A stretch of DNA of 64,000 nucleotides from Pithys albifrons albifrons (Eukaryota > Chordata > Aves > Passeriformes > Thamnophilidae), in contig NC_092463.1 of the NCBI RefSeq assembly GCF_047495875.1, positions 14,007,224 through 14,071,223 on the forward strand, written 5' to 3'. Positions 32,906 to 45,978 of the stretch are shown in pieces. Position 1 is the stretch's first letter. Every line of letters begins with the position of its first letter. Under the pieces are notes generated by a model, which worked only from the letters and a program-made list of their open reading frames with translations, was not told the origin of the DNA and searched no databases. The position numbers were made by a program, and so were the translations under genes.

Positions 32906-35900
32906 TTGAAAATACTCTAATTAGTGCTAACAAAATGATGTGGTACTTGTTTGCCACTAAAAAAGTCAGCATTTGCCAACAATAAACTCACTGTATTATT
33001 CAACATGATCCTACACAGTTAGAGTATGAAATTATCAGGGTTGTTGTAATTTGGGGAAGCAGGTCCTGTTATACCATGCAACTGTTTTTGTTCCCCACAT
33101 GTAGCCCCACTCTTTTCTCACTCAGCCACAGCTACTTGAGTTAATGGGCCAAATACCAGATACAACAAAGACGGAACTCATCAGGGCAAATTCACAAGCT
33201 CTAAGGAACAAAGCAAGATCTGGGCCAGTGTGCTTCTTCTCATTTTAAATCAAAACAAATCACAAAATATTCCAACTTGACTTTGTAGGAAAGTGATTCT
33301 GGATCATGCAGTGATAGAAATCAGAAAGTCCAACGTGCCACCAATTTATTACAGCATAAGTAATAAGAAGATCAAGTAATAAAGAAGCTAAAATGGAGCC
33401 CTTTTGTATGGTTTGGTTCTTCAGTTTTCTTCAAGACATTTTTTTGCTTTTGGTTTAAATCCCTGCTTTGGGACACACACAAACATTCTAGCATTCAGAA
33501 ATCTGTTTTGCTGAAAATAGAGACAGGAAAAGGGAAACTTACATCTTTAATTACTATCCTATTGTTGGTAGAATTTATAAATTATGATATTGTTACCTGA
33601 GGGCTTGCTGACAGACTGCATCATTTCTCCTCAGTCTGGCTCTAATCCCAGCTTCTATTTTTTCTTTTAAATCCTGGAATGCAGACAAAAAAGCGTTTCC
33701 CTTCAATAAACTAACTGTCTGAACCCAGATTATTGTGCTGTGTCACATAAAGGATCTAGCATTAATCTCTTCAGCTTTTAAAGAACAATATAAAATATCT
33801 ACAGTATTTCCTAGTCTCTTCTCCAGGTAATGGAGTTTATTTCATACAACAATCTTTATAAAACCAGAGTAGAGTTCAGACTGAGATTAAAACAATTGAT
33901 TTGCCTGGATATTGTGCCCCAAACTGGTTAGCTCTTTAAACCCTAGTCAGTAATCAAGCAAAGTTTGTGAGCCCAGCACTCAGATGGAAAATTAAAGACC
34001 TGTTATTTATTACTTGAGATATGCATAGCCAAAAGTACTTGTCATAAGTTGTTTCCAAGGCCAATGCTTTGAGAAAAGCTAAAAGACCTAAATATGAATG
34101 CATGGAAATATTATCAGTCAAAAAAAGTGTTTTTCAGTGGCAGGTAGATAAGTAAAAAGAAGTTGTTGTTGCGGGAATCTCCTTCCAGTTCACTATTTGG
34201 CATCCTGTGCAGTCACCCATCTGCATCTCAGTGGAATAAGTTCCTCTCCAAAATGCAGTTCCACTACCTTGGATAACCTACAAGAATCAGCAGCCAGTGA
34301 GTTGAAGGAGTGTACAGGGTATTCAAGTTTGGCTCCAGTATCAGAGGAACCATGTGAGACTTCCCAGAGTCTTTCAGAAGATGCTACACTTCATCTTGGA
34401 AAGTGACTGTGTCCATCTATACACTATGAGCAGTATTGGTTTTTGTTAGACAAAATGTATAAACCACATGTGCTTAAAGGTGTTCACACCTTTCACTCAG
34501 CAAAAAACTCACTTCACTTGAACTCAGTATTGAGGGAATACAGAAACCAGCAGTTCTGTTGGAGATGTCTTCATCTGGATGAGCCAAAGCCAGTGACACA
34601 TAATCATCCAATTCCTGCATCCAGGTCAAATTCCCTGCTGATTATATCCAATCCTCTTGGGTGAAATGTCTGCCTGGCTTTCAACTGGAGGCCATATCCT
34701 TCATCATCTAAAACTCTCATTCCAGGTAATACTGTGGAAAAGCATTCAGACAGCTTATTTATCAGGACAATGAACAGCATCATCAAATTTAATTCAGCAA
34801 ATAGGTATAACATAAAAAAATAAGAAATAATTCTTTCAAATACTTGCTGCAATCTTGCTCTGTACATAGAACAGAAAATATTACAGTTGCAAAGCTCTTT
34901 TTTATTGGAATCCATTCTATGGTGCAATAAAAAAACTATGCAGGATTGCCCAGATTTTATGCTCTGTTCTTTGCTTCCTTATATTCAGATTTTTAGCTTG
35001 GATGAAATCAAACTTCTTTGAAAGTATTAAACAACCAGATCTGTTACACAGAAACAGAATCTGAACCTCACATTTACAGCATCATTTGAAAATCAATGCA
35101 GAGGAAATTAACTCTATGACTTTACAATTAAAAGACCAGACTACTTCAGAAAAAGTTAGTCCTCTAGGGAAAAATGAATGTAACTGTCTCAAGCTATGCA
35201 GAAGACACAGACTCAGAAGATACAGAACACTGAGGATTTTTTCTTTTTTTATGGTCTTTGCTGCTACAAGCAGAGAGATGGGAATTTGGAATTCCCTGGG
35301 CCCCCGTGGAGCTCAAATATATCCATATTCCTGTAATGCAGTTTCTCTGTATAAATGTACTAACCTCCCACTAAGAAAATTAGCTCTTTAATCACTTGAA
35401 TCCAAATAAAGCATTCTTATATCCTTAAGGCACTAAAGTTCCACACTTTTAAAAGAGTGCCTGAACATTTCCTAAACACAGCTACAGTGGGGGGAAGTTC
35501 TTTAATTTTCTGTAATTAAAGAACAAGTCAGGTAGAAACCAAAGCTGTATTTGTGATATTGCTTGCTAGAAGCAGAAGGTTTTCCTTCCACAATTCTTAT
35601 TAAATGTAAAACCAATACCAAAAAGCAGCAAGGAAAGACAACGAAAGATTGAAGAATCGCCACTGTTATTCCCCATGAAGGAAACAGTCTAGATTGAGAC
35701 AGCAAAAGATATCTCATATTCTTTCCATGTGCAATGATTTATGAAACTTCTGGTTACAAGTTTAGATTTTCAGGTTTGCAGTGAATGCTTGGATTTTTCC
35801 AAGAATAACCTGAATCAAATGGTTCCCTCATTCATAGTTAGAATATGCTGATCAAAACAATAAATTAGGCATGCAAAACTGAAATGTAAAAGGAATTATT

Positions 35901-36650
35901 TTGAACCATCTTAAGTGACCTCCTTTGACACTTATGAGCTTTGGAAGAGCCTACCATCAAATAATCTTTCTAACATCTCTCTTAAAATGAGCATCCTGCT
36001 CAGAGAAGCAGGGAGTGTTCGTTGTCCTGATATATTGATATGAAACTAATAATGAAGGAACTGCCTCTTTTGATAGTTTAGATGGAGACAGAATTCATCA
36101 CAGCATTTTTCCACACTCTCAATTTGACTAATTCCCTTGGACTTCATGCTCAGGAACTTTCTCCTTGCTCCTAAAATAGAACACTTCCTCTTTTGAGCCT
36201 GCTATATGAAAAACTTTCTCTTTGAGTCAGTGGACACAAAGGATTATGGAATTTTGTTAACTTTGAGCTGGGCTGATCTCTGGCTGAATATCTTCATGTT
36301 TGCTGCACAGACAACCCTACACGTTGTCTGCTGTGAACAGATTGACTAGTTTGGTATGCCTGCAGTTGGGTTCAACACTTCAAAATGTCATAATTAGTTT
36401 ATCAGGTGTTTAATTCATTTGAGCATATTAGATTATCCAAGTCGTCCTCATTAAGGCTGTATTCCACTAGCCTGAAGCTTAACTTTTAAGTAAATTACTA
36501 GTGTCTTTGAAATTCTGGGGGGTTTCATATATGCAACATTAAACACATGCATAAGAGCTGTACTAAGTAGAAGTACTGGCTTGTTTATTTTAGGACTTTT
36601 TAAAATTATTTATCATTATTACTTAAAATTTATTTGCTGACTGATTTAAT
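32906..36650. other. AT-rich sequence, no gene seen
   Basis: Several short frames on both strands (up to 107 codons at 34604-34927 minus) lack domains. No repeat family is recognised. Confidence 0.45.
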
Positions 36651-36690
36651 TTGTTTGAGTTTTGTTGTTTTGTTTTGTTTTGTTGGGTTT
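36651..36690. repeat. (TTTTG)n simple repeat
   Basis: About five GTTTT units (GTTTTGTTGTTTTGTTTTG and onward) form a pentanucleotide tract. Confidence 0.75.
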
Positions 36691-36724
36691 TTTAACATCC
36701 TTGCGCTATTTTTAGACATTCATT

Positions 36725-36835
36725 CATAGCGCAGCTTGTGCTAGGACCCCTAATCAAGGATCAGGATCTCATCCCATGCTACGTGCTGTATGAACACAGA
36801 TCCTAGTTGTAGAGTGTTTTAATCTAGATGTAGCC
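36725..36835 (+). repeat. ancient amniote interspersed repeat, copy 2
   Basis: The phrases GACCCCTAATCAAGGATCAG, GATCTCATCCCATGCTACGT, GCTGTATGAACACAGATCC and AATCTAGATGTAG follow the order of the same old repeat as at 32740 (CCCCAATCAGGGATCAGGACCCCATTGTGCTAGGCGCTGTACAAACACAG). It overlaps copy 1 in the region corresponding to CCCATTGTGCTAGGCGCTGTA. It is heavily diverged. Confidence 0.6.
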
Positions 36836-38293
36836 AGATCATGAGCACAAGGCAACTATGAGAAAATGCACAATATCTGTACTAAGAACAATATCATCTC
36901 TCAGTCAGAGGTGTTAACGGTACATCACAGAGTGGTTTGTTACATGAGGCTGCAAAGTTATGTTCTTACCTGGCACCTGGATCACACTGTGTTGAGAAAT
37001 ATAATCTATAAATATGTCAGGCAGCATTTTCAGTGGCAAGGGTACAAGAATGGTACTAAAAAGATCTGTTTGCTTCTAAGTTCAGCTGATGAATGCCACT
37101 GCACCTTTGTGTGATGCTACAAACTGGAACAGTCTGACTTATTTGGAAATAAAATGCACATAACAGACGAGAATTTTTTCTGAGGCTCTTACAGGTTACT
37201 GCATTAAAAATATTTAGTGTGCATTATAAATAGTGGGGATAATAACAATAACAAATGTAGATTGTATGTTCATGTTTCCACACTGGAATCTATTTTATTG
37301 TGGTCTACTCCAGTAGATGTACGATCTTTGGCTCATGGGATTTCAGAAAGGCTTCCAGACTATGTGAGAAAATCAAAAGGAGGTTAAAGGAGGAAAGATC
37401 TGGGTGGAGATTAATTTAGTGTCATACCTTATTTCCATATTCAAAAAATACTCGCTTGCACCCTATGTACATTAAAATAGAAGTTAGTATCAAATAAAGC
37501 CACCAGAATGTCCCTGGCCTCATTGGGGTCTAGATTGATACCTCGAAGAACCAGCTGTCAGTCACTGCATGTATTGCTCTCGAATGTTACAAAGTCAAAA
37601 ACAGTTGTGCATCGACCACAAAGGAATAAAAGTGTAAATATGCACATACCAGACTCAAAAAATACACTCTTGGAAGTACCTGCCACAATCTATATTTTCT
37701 TCCTTAACCTTTGAAATTGGAGACTAATTTCTTAATCTGGCTTTAGTTAAACTTCCTCTACTGATTCAGGCATTCTTCAAAAAATAAGTCAGATTGAGGG
37801 AATGGAAATTCTAATTAGCCCCTGTCACAATTATGCTGCTGTTGTAAGAATTCACAGTATGCAAAGCAGGTTCAAGCTATCCTAAGTGTCAATAGCTGAA
37901 AGAGACAATTCTTGGGTTAAAAGGCAAGAAAAACACACTATCTTCTCCACTTTACAGATACCATCTTTTTTCTTAGTCAGGCTCCAATCGCCCATTATAA
38001 TGAGAAAAATAGAAAGGTGAAGGGTTATCTTAATAAGTGACAACAGTAGTAACAATAACATCACACATATCCTTTGCAGATAGCAAAAGTATAGTCTGCT
38101 ATATTCAGACTTAAAAATAAATAAGTAGCTAAATCAAATGAAACTGCAGTGCAACTTACTACAAACATCACAGAAGTAAATATAACAGAGTTAATTCCAT
38201 GATAAATGACTGAGTACTCTAGGCACTGCATCATTTGCTGATTCTGATTGGTTGCTGCAGAGATGAATCAAGAGTAATTTAGAAATCCAAAGT
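36836..38293. other. AT-rich sequence, no gene seen
   Basis: Nothing beyond short open frames without domains. A motif TGATTGGTTGC containing an inverted CCAAT is at about 38245-38255, without any promoter context. Confidence 0.45.
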
Positions 38294-38344
38294 AAAAAAA
38301 AAAAAAAAAAGAAACAACAAAAAAACCCAAACCAACCAACCAAA
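38294..38344. repeat. A17 run followed by (CCAA)n
   Basis: Seventeen A residues (38294-38310) are followed by an AAC-rich segment and about four CCAA units. No retroposon body adjoins the A-run. Confidence 0.75.
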
Positions 38345-41300
38345 ATCCCCTACAAATAATCTCCCAAATAACAGCTTGGTGCACATATGAAAAAAACACC
38401 ATCTTTATTATATTCACTTGTACATTATCTTTTCACTTAATGTACTGAACATAGAATACTGGTTTTCACGAACTTTTGTTAAACTTTTTTTTACAGCCCT
38501 GAAGGGGACTGAAAATAGGCCTGACCATTTGTCCAATCCTAAGAAGTCTGAGGGTGAGCTGGTATTAGTATTGGTAAATAAACATTTTCATCCAAATCTG
38601 CAGTGAAAACAGCAAGTGACTTGGGAGATGATCCTCAGAAGGAACTGATGTTCACAACTTTGTCACCAGCAGCTGTAGTTATCCTGTAAAACGTTTTCTG
38701 GCATATATGTGTTACAACTGCATCACCACTGAGACTGTACATGATGACATCCTCCATTTTGGAAAGTGAGCATCTGGATTGCTGAACACAGAACAAATTG
38801 GTGAGCTGAAAGACATTGCAATCTGTTACTCTTGTATTTATACAAGAATTAAATCAATTGTTGAATAAGAGTGTAATATATGGCTTCAGAAGACTGACAA
38901 AGCAATGGTATTTTAAAGAGGGACCTCTGAAGTTTTACTGTAAGCTTCAGTGTTCTCAAATTCACGAACCTGTACCACTTGCATGACAAAACAATTTGTC
39001 TTGATTGACCTCACTCTCAGAGTCTTGTCTTACTTGATCAGACCTATAGGGGAAGCCATACAACAGACTGGGACAAATTACAGTGATCTGAACTGTATTT
39101 TAGGGAAAAAAAATGGAATAGGACTGACACGATTCCCCCACCCCTGCAGACTTCATAATATATTATACTAAAAGAAGAGAGTAGAATTCTTTCCATTAGA
39201 TTCTTATTCAGATACTGCCCAGAGCACTTACAGCCTGTGGGTCAATTATGGACTCACAACTTCTACCATAAACTACCTGCTAATACTAATACTGTTCTCT
39301 CCCCCCCTCTAGTGCAGTTATATCCAAGGTAAATTGGAACATCAGTACACTAACCTAAAAATGTCTCCATAGCCATTAATGTACAAAGAGTCAAATTGTT
39401 CATAAAAAAAAATCAAGACAGATGAATTTTCTTAATGAGTGGCTAAAAAATCCTTGGCATTTTTGGAGCTACTTTGGTGCTCAAGGGTTTTCAATATGAC
39501 GCTCTGATGATAGAAGAACCACTTCTATCCAATATTAAGCTACTCTAAATTTACTATAATTGAATAATTTGCCTCTTAGCTTTGGTTCACTAAAACTGTA
39601 GCAAGGTTCTCATCTCTAAGACATCGTTCCACAGTCTGTTTCAATATATATCATGTCAGACAAGGCTCATATATAGTACCATTTAAGATTAGTAATTCCA
39701 AAGTCAAGGAACCTTGTAAAAGATCTGGATGATTGACCATAAAGTATGTAAGTATTTAGTCAAATTAAATTGCTATTAGGGTTTTCAGCTCCATATTTAA
39801 ACACAAAATAGTTGAACAAATCTTTGCTACTTTAGAGAAGTACTGTTTATGAATTCAAATGAATAAAGCCAATTTCACTGGGATTTTCAGGAAAGTGAAT
39901 TGGGGAAATATTTGTAATTTTCTGTGGCCACTGCTATGTGAAAAAAGGATTTGCAGAGGTTTTTCAATCTCTGGAAATGGCAATAGTGACTGGATAGTAA
40001 CTCTGTAAGATTCCTTTCTCTGTGTACCTGATCTTGATATTGAATAGTTTTTTAGTGTAGTTTAACTTAATGAAGGGGAAGACCTTGCGCTTTCAGGAGT
40101 TCAGCAAGACAGAATAGTGCCCAGGATGTAAGCTGTTAAAGAACCCAAGCATACCATGAAATTACTTACAGATTCTCTAATCTCAGGGAATTTTCATGTG
40201 CAGTGTTGTTCTCCTCTATAACCAGTTTCTGATGGAACCTCAAAGGTGGACACAAAGTAATAGTATCCTCTTACCCTGACTTTTTTTTTTTTTTTAGGAG
40301 CATGTGTGTGGTTTTGTTTTCTTTTCTATTTTTGTCTCAACATCTTTGTGTAAAGGAAGTGTCATGTGATATTTCTGATGTATTTCTGTCAACTCATGAA
40401 ATTCCCATGTCTTTAGTAAGTTATTTCTAATTTCAGAGGTAAGCATAGGTATTGTATTGATCCTATAATCTAGCTACCTTAAAGATAACAGTGAGCAGAA
40501 AAGACAAACTGTATCTGTCACAGGGAATCACTCTAGTTCTTGGCAATAACAAACCTGACAGAACTATGAATGCAAGACTTGCTCTATATCGGAAAAACAA
40601 CTTGTTGAATATCATTGAACAATTAATCAAATTCAACATATTTTTTTTTAAATAATCATTTTTGCAATATTTAAGATCTGTCTGCAAAGAGATGTACTAA
40701 AAATCTAGTGGAAGCTTGTTCAACCTAAATGAAAGTATTGGAAATAATCTGCTCAAGGTCATTTCTAGGTCAGTTTTCAAGACCAAAACTATTTGGTGGG
40801 TTTTGGGTCAATGTGGTATGCGATTAAATTTGAGGTGTAATAGTGAATATTTTGTTCACATCTACAGTAATAGTGTGTGTTTTATCTAATGGGTCTTTAG
40901 AGTTTATTTTAACAGGGAGAGTAAATAAAGCAATATGGAAGCAACTTTTCTCCTTGCTGCCATTAGTTGTTTGTCATCATTAGGATGAAAAATTAAAGGA
41001 TATTAGAAACCATTAACAAGTAGATTTTTTTTTCAGGTGGATTTCTCAGTACAGGATGGAAAGAAGGGGGTAAAAATGCCAGAAAGCCTGTGTGGTATGT
41101 ACCTGCATGAGTATACACCATGTGCTCCCAAGAGGCCATTTTAGAGGCTGAGGAGTTGGGGAAGGAAAAGATTTCCTTTTTCTCCCAAGCATATTTATAT
41201 AACACATGGGATTCCTGCAACTGTCCAAAAGGGATGTGTATCTTTAATATTAGTGTAGGCTCTTGGAGAACAGCTCCACAAATATTCACTGGGAGTTTTT

Positions 41301-41930
41301 AATTAATTCATTGTGAAGGTCTGCATATCCTGTATCTGCATATCCAAAAACACTGACAAGAGAATTGACCAAACCTAGCAAATTCAAGATAAATATTTGG
41401 AACATATTTGGAAAATTCACTTATCAATTGGTTAATAAGTGAATCACACCATAAAAAAAGGATGGAATGTGTTTGTTTTTCCAGGTAGAAAAATTGACTG
41501 TGTCCAATCAAAGATCATAATTTAAATACTGAGATGCAATCCAACTGGAATGATGATAATTCTTTTATGTGCCAGATCCATAAACTTTAAATATTTTCAT
41601 ACTCTTGGGATGTAAAGTAGTTTGTTGGTACTCTCCATATCTTTTTATTTATCAGAATTGTGGTATTTATCTCCTAATCCTTCCAGTCTGAGGGTTAAGT
41701 GAAACTTCTTCTACTACTGATATATCAGGTTAGACAGAGTACAGTTGAAGAGTGAAGAAAGTTCATTTACCAATTATGCCAATTGTCTTCTTATTAGATT
41801 ATAATTTTCTGACTGATATTCAATGGTGTTAAGCATTTATCAGGTTATTTACTTTACCTTATAAAATATTTTTACATTTATCCATTAAAACTGTGCTTCT
41901 CATTTACTGTAGTTCATTCCTTGCTTCCTT
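38345..41930. other. AT-rich sequence, no gene seen
   Basis: No gene or recognised repeat. A T-run is at about 40282-40297. Frames of 98 and 60 codons overlap on both strands at 41.0-41.3 kb and show no domain. Confidence 0.45.
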
Positions 41931-41968
41931 TTTTGTTTTTGTTTGTTTGTTTGTTTTGTTTTGTTTTA
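41931..41968. repeat. (TTTG)n simple repeat
   Basis: GTTT/TTTTG units repeat about eight times. It is the opposite orientation of the CAAA tracts elsewhere in the window. Confidence 0.8.
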
Positions 41969-43879
41969 ATGTTGCAGGTTGGTTTTACAGGAGGCTTTGG
42001 AGAGCACTGGTGCTGTTTCCATCACATTTTTTCAAATCCTACAGCTGCATTAAGTCAATGAAGCAGTCAGTCTTGTCTTAAGCAATTTTGGTCTAATCAA
42101 GAACTGTACTCCAACACTGCTGGCTGCATGCACTTGTGCTTCTATCATGGCAACATTATGACTTTTTTTTTTTTGAAATAGCACATATGCTACTATGCAC
42201 TGAGAAAAGTCTAAACAAAAAGCAGCCAAAGGCCAAAAACTCCTGCCAGTGATGCTGCTGTAAAGCTGGAATTACCGCCACTGACTTCAGATATACATAA
42301 GGTACCTGAAAGCAGAGCTTGGTGACACGTGTACAACCTTGTGACAGGATGCAAGGTCCTGCTGACAAGGTCTTTTCTCAGGAATTTTACTGCACAACGA
42401 TTGGAATGCAGCCTCACATCACCAAAAAGGGTAAACTCAGCACATTAATCCTAGAGTGCCAAGTTCTCCTCTCATGCGTTTTAGGAAAAATTTGAGGCAA
42501 CTGAAGTTGCTGGATTTTTTTTCCTCTGTATTTGGCAGTCCAAAAGGTTAGAGAATTCATGCCAAATTTGTCATTCCTAGCTTGGTAAAGGCTGAAAAAG
42601 AATTGAAGCTTTTTGACCCTGGATTTTGGATCTCTCCCTGCACTTCCTTCCTTTTGGAATTACACAGGACAGAGCACGGACAGAGTCTGTGTCTAACAGT
42701 GTAGAGCACACACTGTAAAGCTCCCATGAAGTTTGCATGTGTGGATTTCAAAGCTCCTGATTCAGGTCTCCATCTCTTGTGGTCAAATTGAAAAAGGAAC
42801 ATCAGGGATTTACATAGGACTCAGATACCATTGAATTACTGGAATTGTGATCTGGAAATTTCTAATTGAGCTTGCATGGAAGTGTTTCACTTTAGAGACC
42901 TTGAGGCATTCAGCAGCATCTTCCACATAATTACCTCTTTATCTATTTATAGATCACTCCAGATATTATTTAGTGAAGATCACAGATATGCAGGGATTAT
43001 GCCTTGTGAGTCTGGACTTCCTCCCATCAGCCAAATGCCAACAAGTATCTAATAGTCCAACTCTCCTGCTTAACTTTAAAATATTTAAATCTTGGACTTA
43101 ATTTTTTATCTTTTTTTTTAATGTATACTTTAGAAATCATACTCAATAAGGATAAATACAAATATACATCTAAAACACTTTATGAACTGCAACCTAAACA
43201 AATGAGCATTTATAAGAGAGAAAAAAATGTCCTTTCACTGAGTTGTAGAAGTTTTGCTAACACATACCTAAGCAAATAAACTATTTTTCTAAACAGCCCA
43301 GAATTGTGATAGCAAAGGAGGCAGAGAGATGTCATACAAAACTGTTCTAGCCTTTTTTACCTACAGGCTGAAAGCCATTTGTTGCTCCATTTAGAGGCAC
43401 AACCATAATTGCCCACTATTTTCATTGCAAAATCTTGAGAAAATGGCTTAATTTCTTTGTGTGTTGTTTTGTATTGATACATGGGCAATAATGGAATATT
43501 TCCCCATTTTAAAAGAGCTTTACATGATTTAATTTCTGACTGTTCTTAATGTACTTTGAGATATTTAGAGATGAGAAAAATTCTTGAAGTATTATGCATC
43601 TATGTTATCAGATAACAAAATCTGACAAGAACCATGAAAGTAAATGCAGAGAAATTTCCAGTATGTCTACAAGAAAATGTCTTATATGTAGTTGGATGTA
43701 CATTCTTGGGAAGATTCTCAGAGCAGGTCTAGGATTAGCTCCTCAAACACAGGGTGAAATAACATAAAACTGGGACTTGTTTTACCACCTGTGGTTGAAA
43801 AACTGATTAAATTTAAACTCTGTTTTTAAACAATTAAGTTCTCTGGACATTGAGTATCTGCCTCCATTAGAATAATAAA
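41969..43879. other. unique sequence, no gene seen
   Basis: Only short open frames are present; the longest is 81 codons (42557-42802, minus). No domain, splice structure or repeat family is recognised. Confidence 0.45.
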
Positions 43880-44010
43880 ATAGAATCACAGAATGATTTT
43901 AGTCAGAAGGTACCTACAGAGTTCACCCAGAGTTCACATGACCCACACTCAAAGCAAGGCTAACATGAGCTTTGAGGCCAGCTTTGTATAAAGTCAAAAC
44001 CATCCCAGGT
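43880..44010 (-). mobile_element. CR1 LINE 3'-end fragment, antisense
   Basis: The plus strand starts ATAGAATCACAGAATGATTT and continues TCAGAAGGTACCTACAGAG, with CTCAAAGCAAGGCTAACATG further on. This is the reverse complement of the CR1 3' UTR, whose antisense reads "atagaatcacagaatcattnaggttggaaaagacct". The copy is short and strongly diverged. Confidence 0.75.
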
Positions 44011-45928
44011 TTCATTGTGTATACCTGTACTCCTCTTTGATTCAATTTAATTTTTATCCTTTGAGATTTTTTAATATTTCTGTTTTCATTCCTGGACCAA
44101 AATCCAAACAAAACATGTCTTTTGAATAATTTCATATGATCAACTGAGTATTTTGAGAAGGCAGGAAGGAAAAAAGAATGGACTTCAGGTACACATCATA
44201 AGATTTAAAGGCTTATGTTTTTTGCATTTTCTGAAATGACCATAATGTTTTGTAGAGATCATTATAAAAATAAAATTTCAAAATATTTAAATCATTCATA
44301 TTAAAGATTATAGATAAAGATTTGATTCTTCCACAAAGTGAAGTTATAATTTTAATTTAATTTTGATGTGGAGCAAAAGGGCCATTTGGATAGGATACTA
44401 TTCAGCAGTCTTGAGTATTTCAGTTCTTGCACTGAAAAGGGTTAATTGCCCATTATACAAAGTTTTTGCAAGAATGCCATTCTTCTATGTCAAATCCTAT
44501 TTTCATTGCACTCAACCTTATTTTAATGACATAGAACTGGACAAATGGGGAAAAACACCCATGGCACAATTTCTACCAATGAATATTTCAGCAGGTGCCT
44601 CTTGGCTAAAAGTCTAGATAAAAGCCTTGCTCCAGGCAAATTAAGAGTCGAAGAAAAGACTTCTAAGTACTGGGAGCTTATGAGAAAAGAATGAGCATAG
44701 AACCCCAGACATGATCCTTTCAATCAAAACTCTAGATATTACAGCAAAAGACAATTACAGTGGCTCCTTCTCTGTGTTGTAGTCTCTATTTTGCTGCTGT
44801 GTATAGCAAAAGTTTCCAACTAGGAGAAGTGCTTAGTCTCCTCTTTCATTTTTGATGTTTAGTTGTAGCTGCTAACAACATAATTTCCTATTTTTAAGAA
44901 CACAACAAGTGTCTTACAGGACTCCCTGTAAACACTTGGTGTAGGTTTTTGCCTTTAAATTCCTTTGAGACGGTTTATTCAGGAGACTAAGAAAAGGATT
45001 GTGTTGCTGTAACACATTGACATTATAAAATAAATCCTGATAATAGCTAAAAAGTGGGCTTAAGCCTGCAAATGCATAGCCCTGAGTAGTCTTTCTTCTC
45101 TCAGTTTTCCTTTGAACTCTGGCTTTGAGGAGTTTCTGAGTTCTGCCGAAAAGCACAAAGTGGGATCAGAACTGGGATAGCAAAGGAAAGGTGGCACAGA
45201 GAAGGAAAGCTGAAAGAAGCATGAGCTATAGCAGTGAGGTTCTCAGGCAAAACAAAAGGAAAGGCACAGAAGAGTGTCAGCACCATAAATAATGTGGGGC
45301 AAAGCATGATGAAGTTGGGAAAGGTTGGGCATGCAGTTACAACTTGTGAGTAAAATGAATTAATCCAATTCTCAGCTACAGGATTTCCCCTAGGCTTGCA
45401 ACTGCTCTGCAATTTTTTTTTCCAGCACCTTGTCTTACAATGCAGTCTACAATTTTGAAGGCCATGATGAAACCCAAATCCGCCAGCAGAGTGGGCGAAC
45501 ACCACACACCAGCTGTGCCTCAACTCTACAGATAGAATGGTACCTACTCTACTCTTGTGATTTGACACGCAGACAATATATCTTCCAATGGATTTCAAAG
45601 ATAGCTCCATTAAGAAAAGCATAAATTGGAGGAAAACAACAAACAGATTAGCTGAAACACTATCTTGGCAGACTTAAAATGTTGAAACCAAATCTTCTAC
45701 TATCTTTACCAGGAGTCATGAGAAAGACGTCTTTTTGGCCATATGTTTTTGCACTATCTTTTTTTCCCATTTATTTTCTTTTGTTGCCTTCTTGTTATTT
45801 GTTCACATCAATCACTTTTCTATTAAAATTCTCCCAAACATATTCCATGTCATTTCTTTTTTTTCCCATATTTTCCTTTTCAGCTCTGTTCTTTTTGTTC
45901 ATCATTTTAGCACCCTTCCCCTTTCTGT
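44011..45928. other. unique sequence with the window's longest open frame, not called a gene
   Basis: A 173-codon minus-strand frame (45101-45622) is the longest in the window. Its translation is rich in Ser, Phe, Leu and Cys, shows no domain I recognise, and overlaps a plus-strand frame. I do not call it a gene. Confidence 0.4.
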
Positions 45929-45978
45929 TTTCATCCTAATAGAAATTATTTTATTTCATCCTAGAAGAAATTATTTTA
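45929..45978. repeat. 25-bp tandem duplication, 23/25 identical
   Basis: TTTCATCCTAATAGAAATTA plus TTTTA (45929-45953) is followed by a copy with two base changes (45954-45978). Confidence 0.85.

Noticed and set aside
34197..34664. Two adjacent plus-strand frames (69 and 73 codons) as exons
   Set aside because: No domain or splice sites link them, and they are in different contexts of low-complexity Ser-rich translation.
45929..45978. Start of a CRISPR-like or satellite array
   Set aside because: There are only two contiguous 25-bp copies with no spacers, and the sequence is vertebrate.
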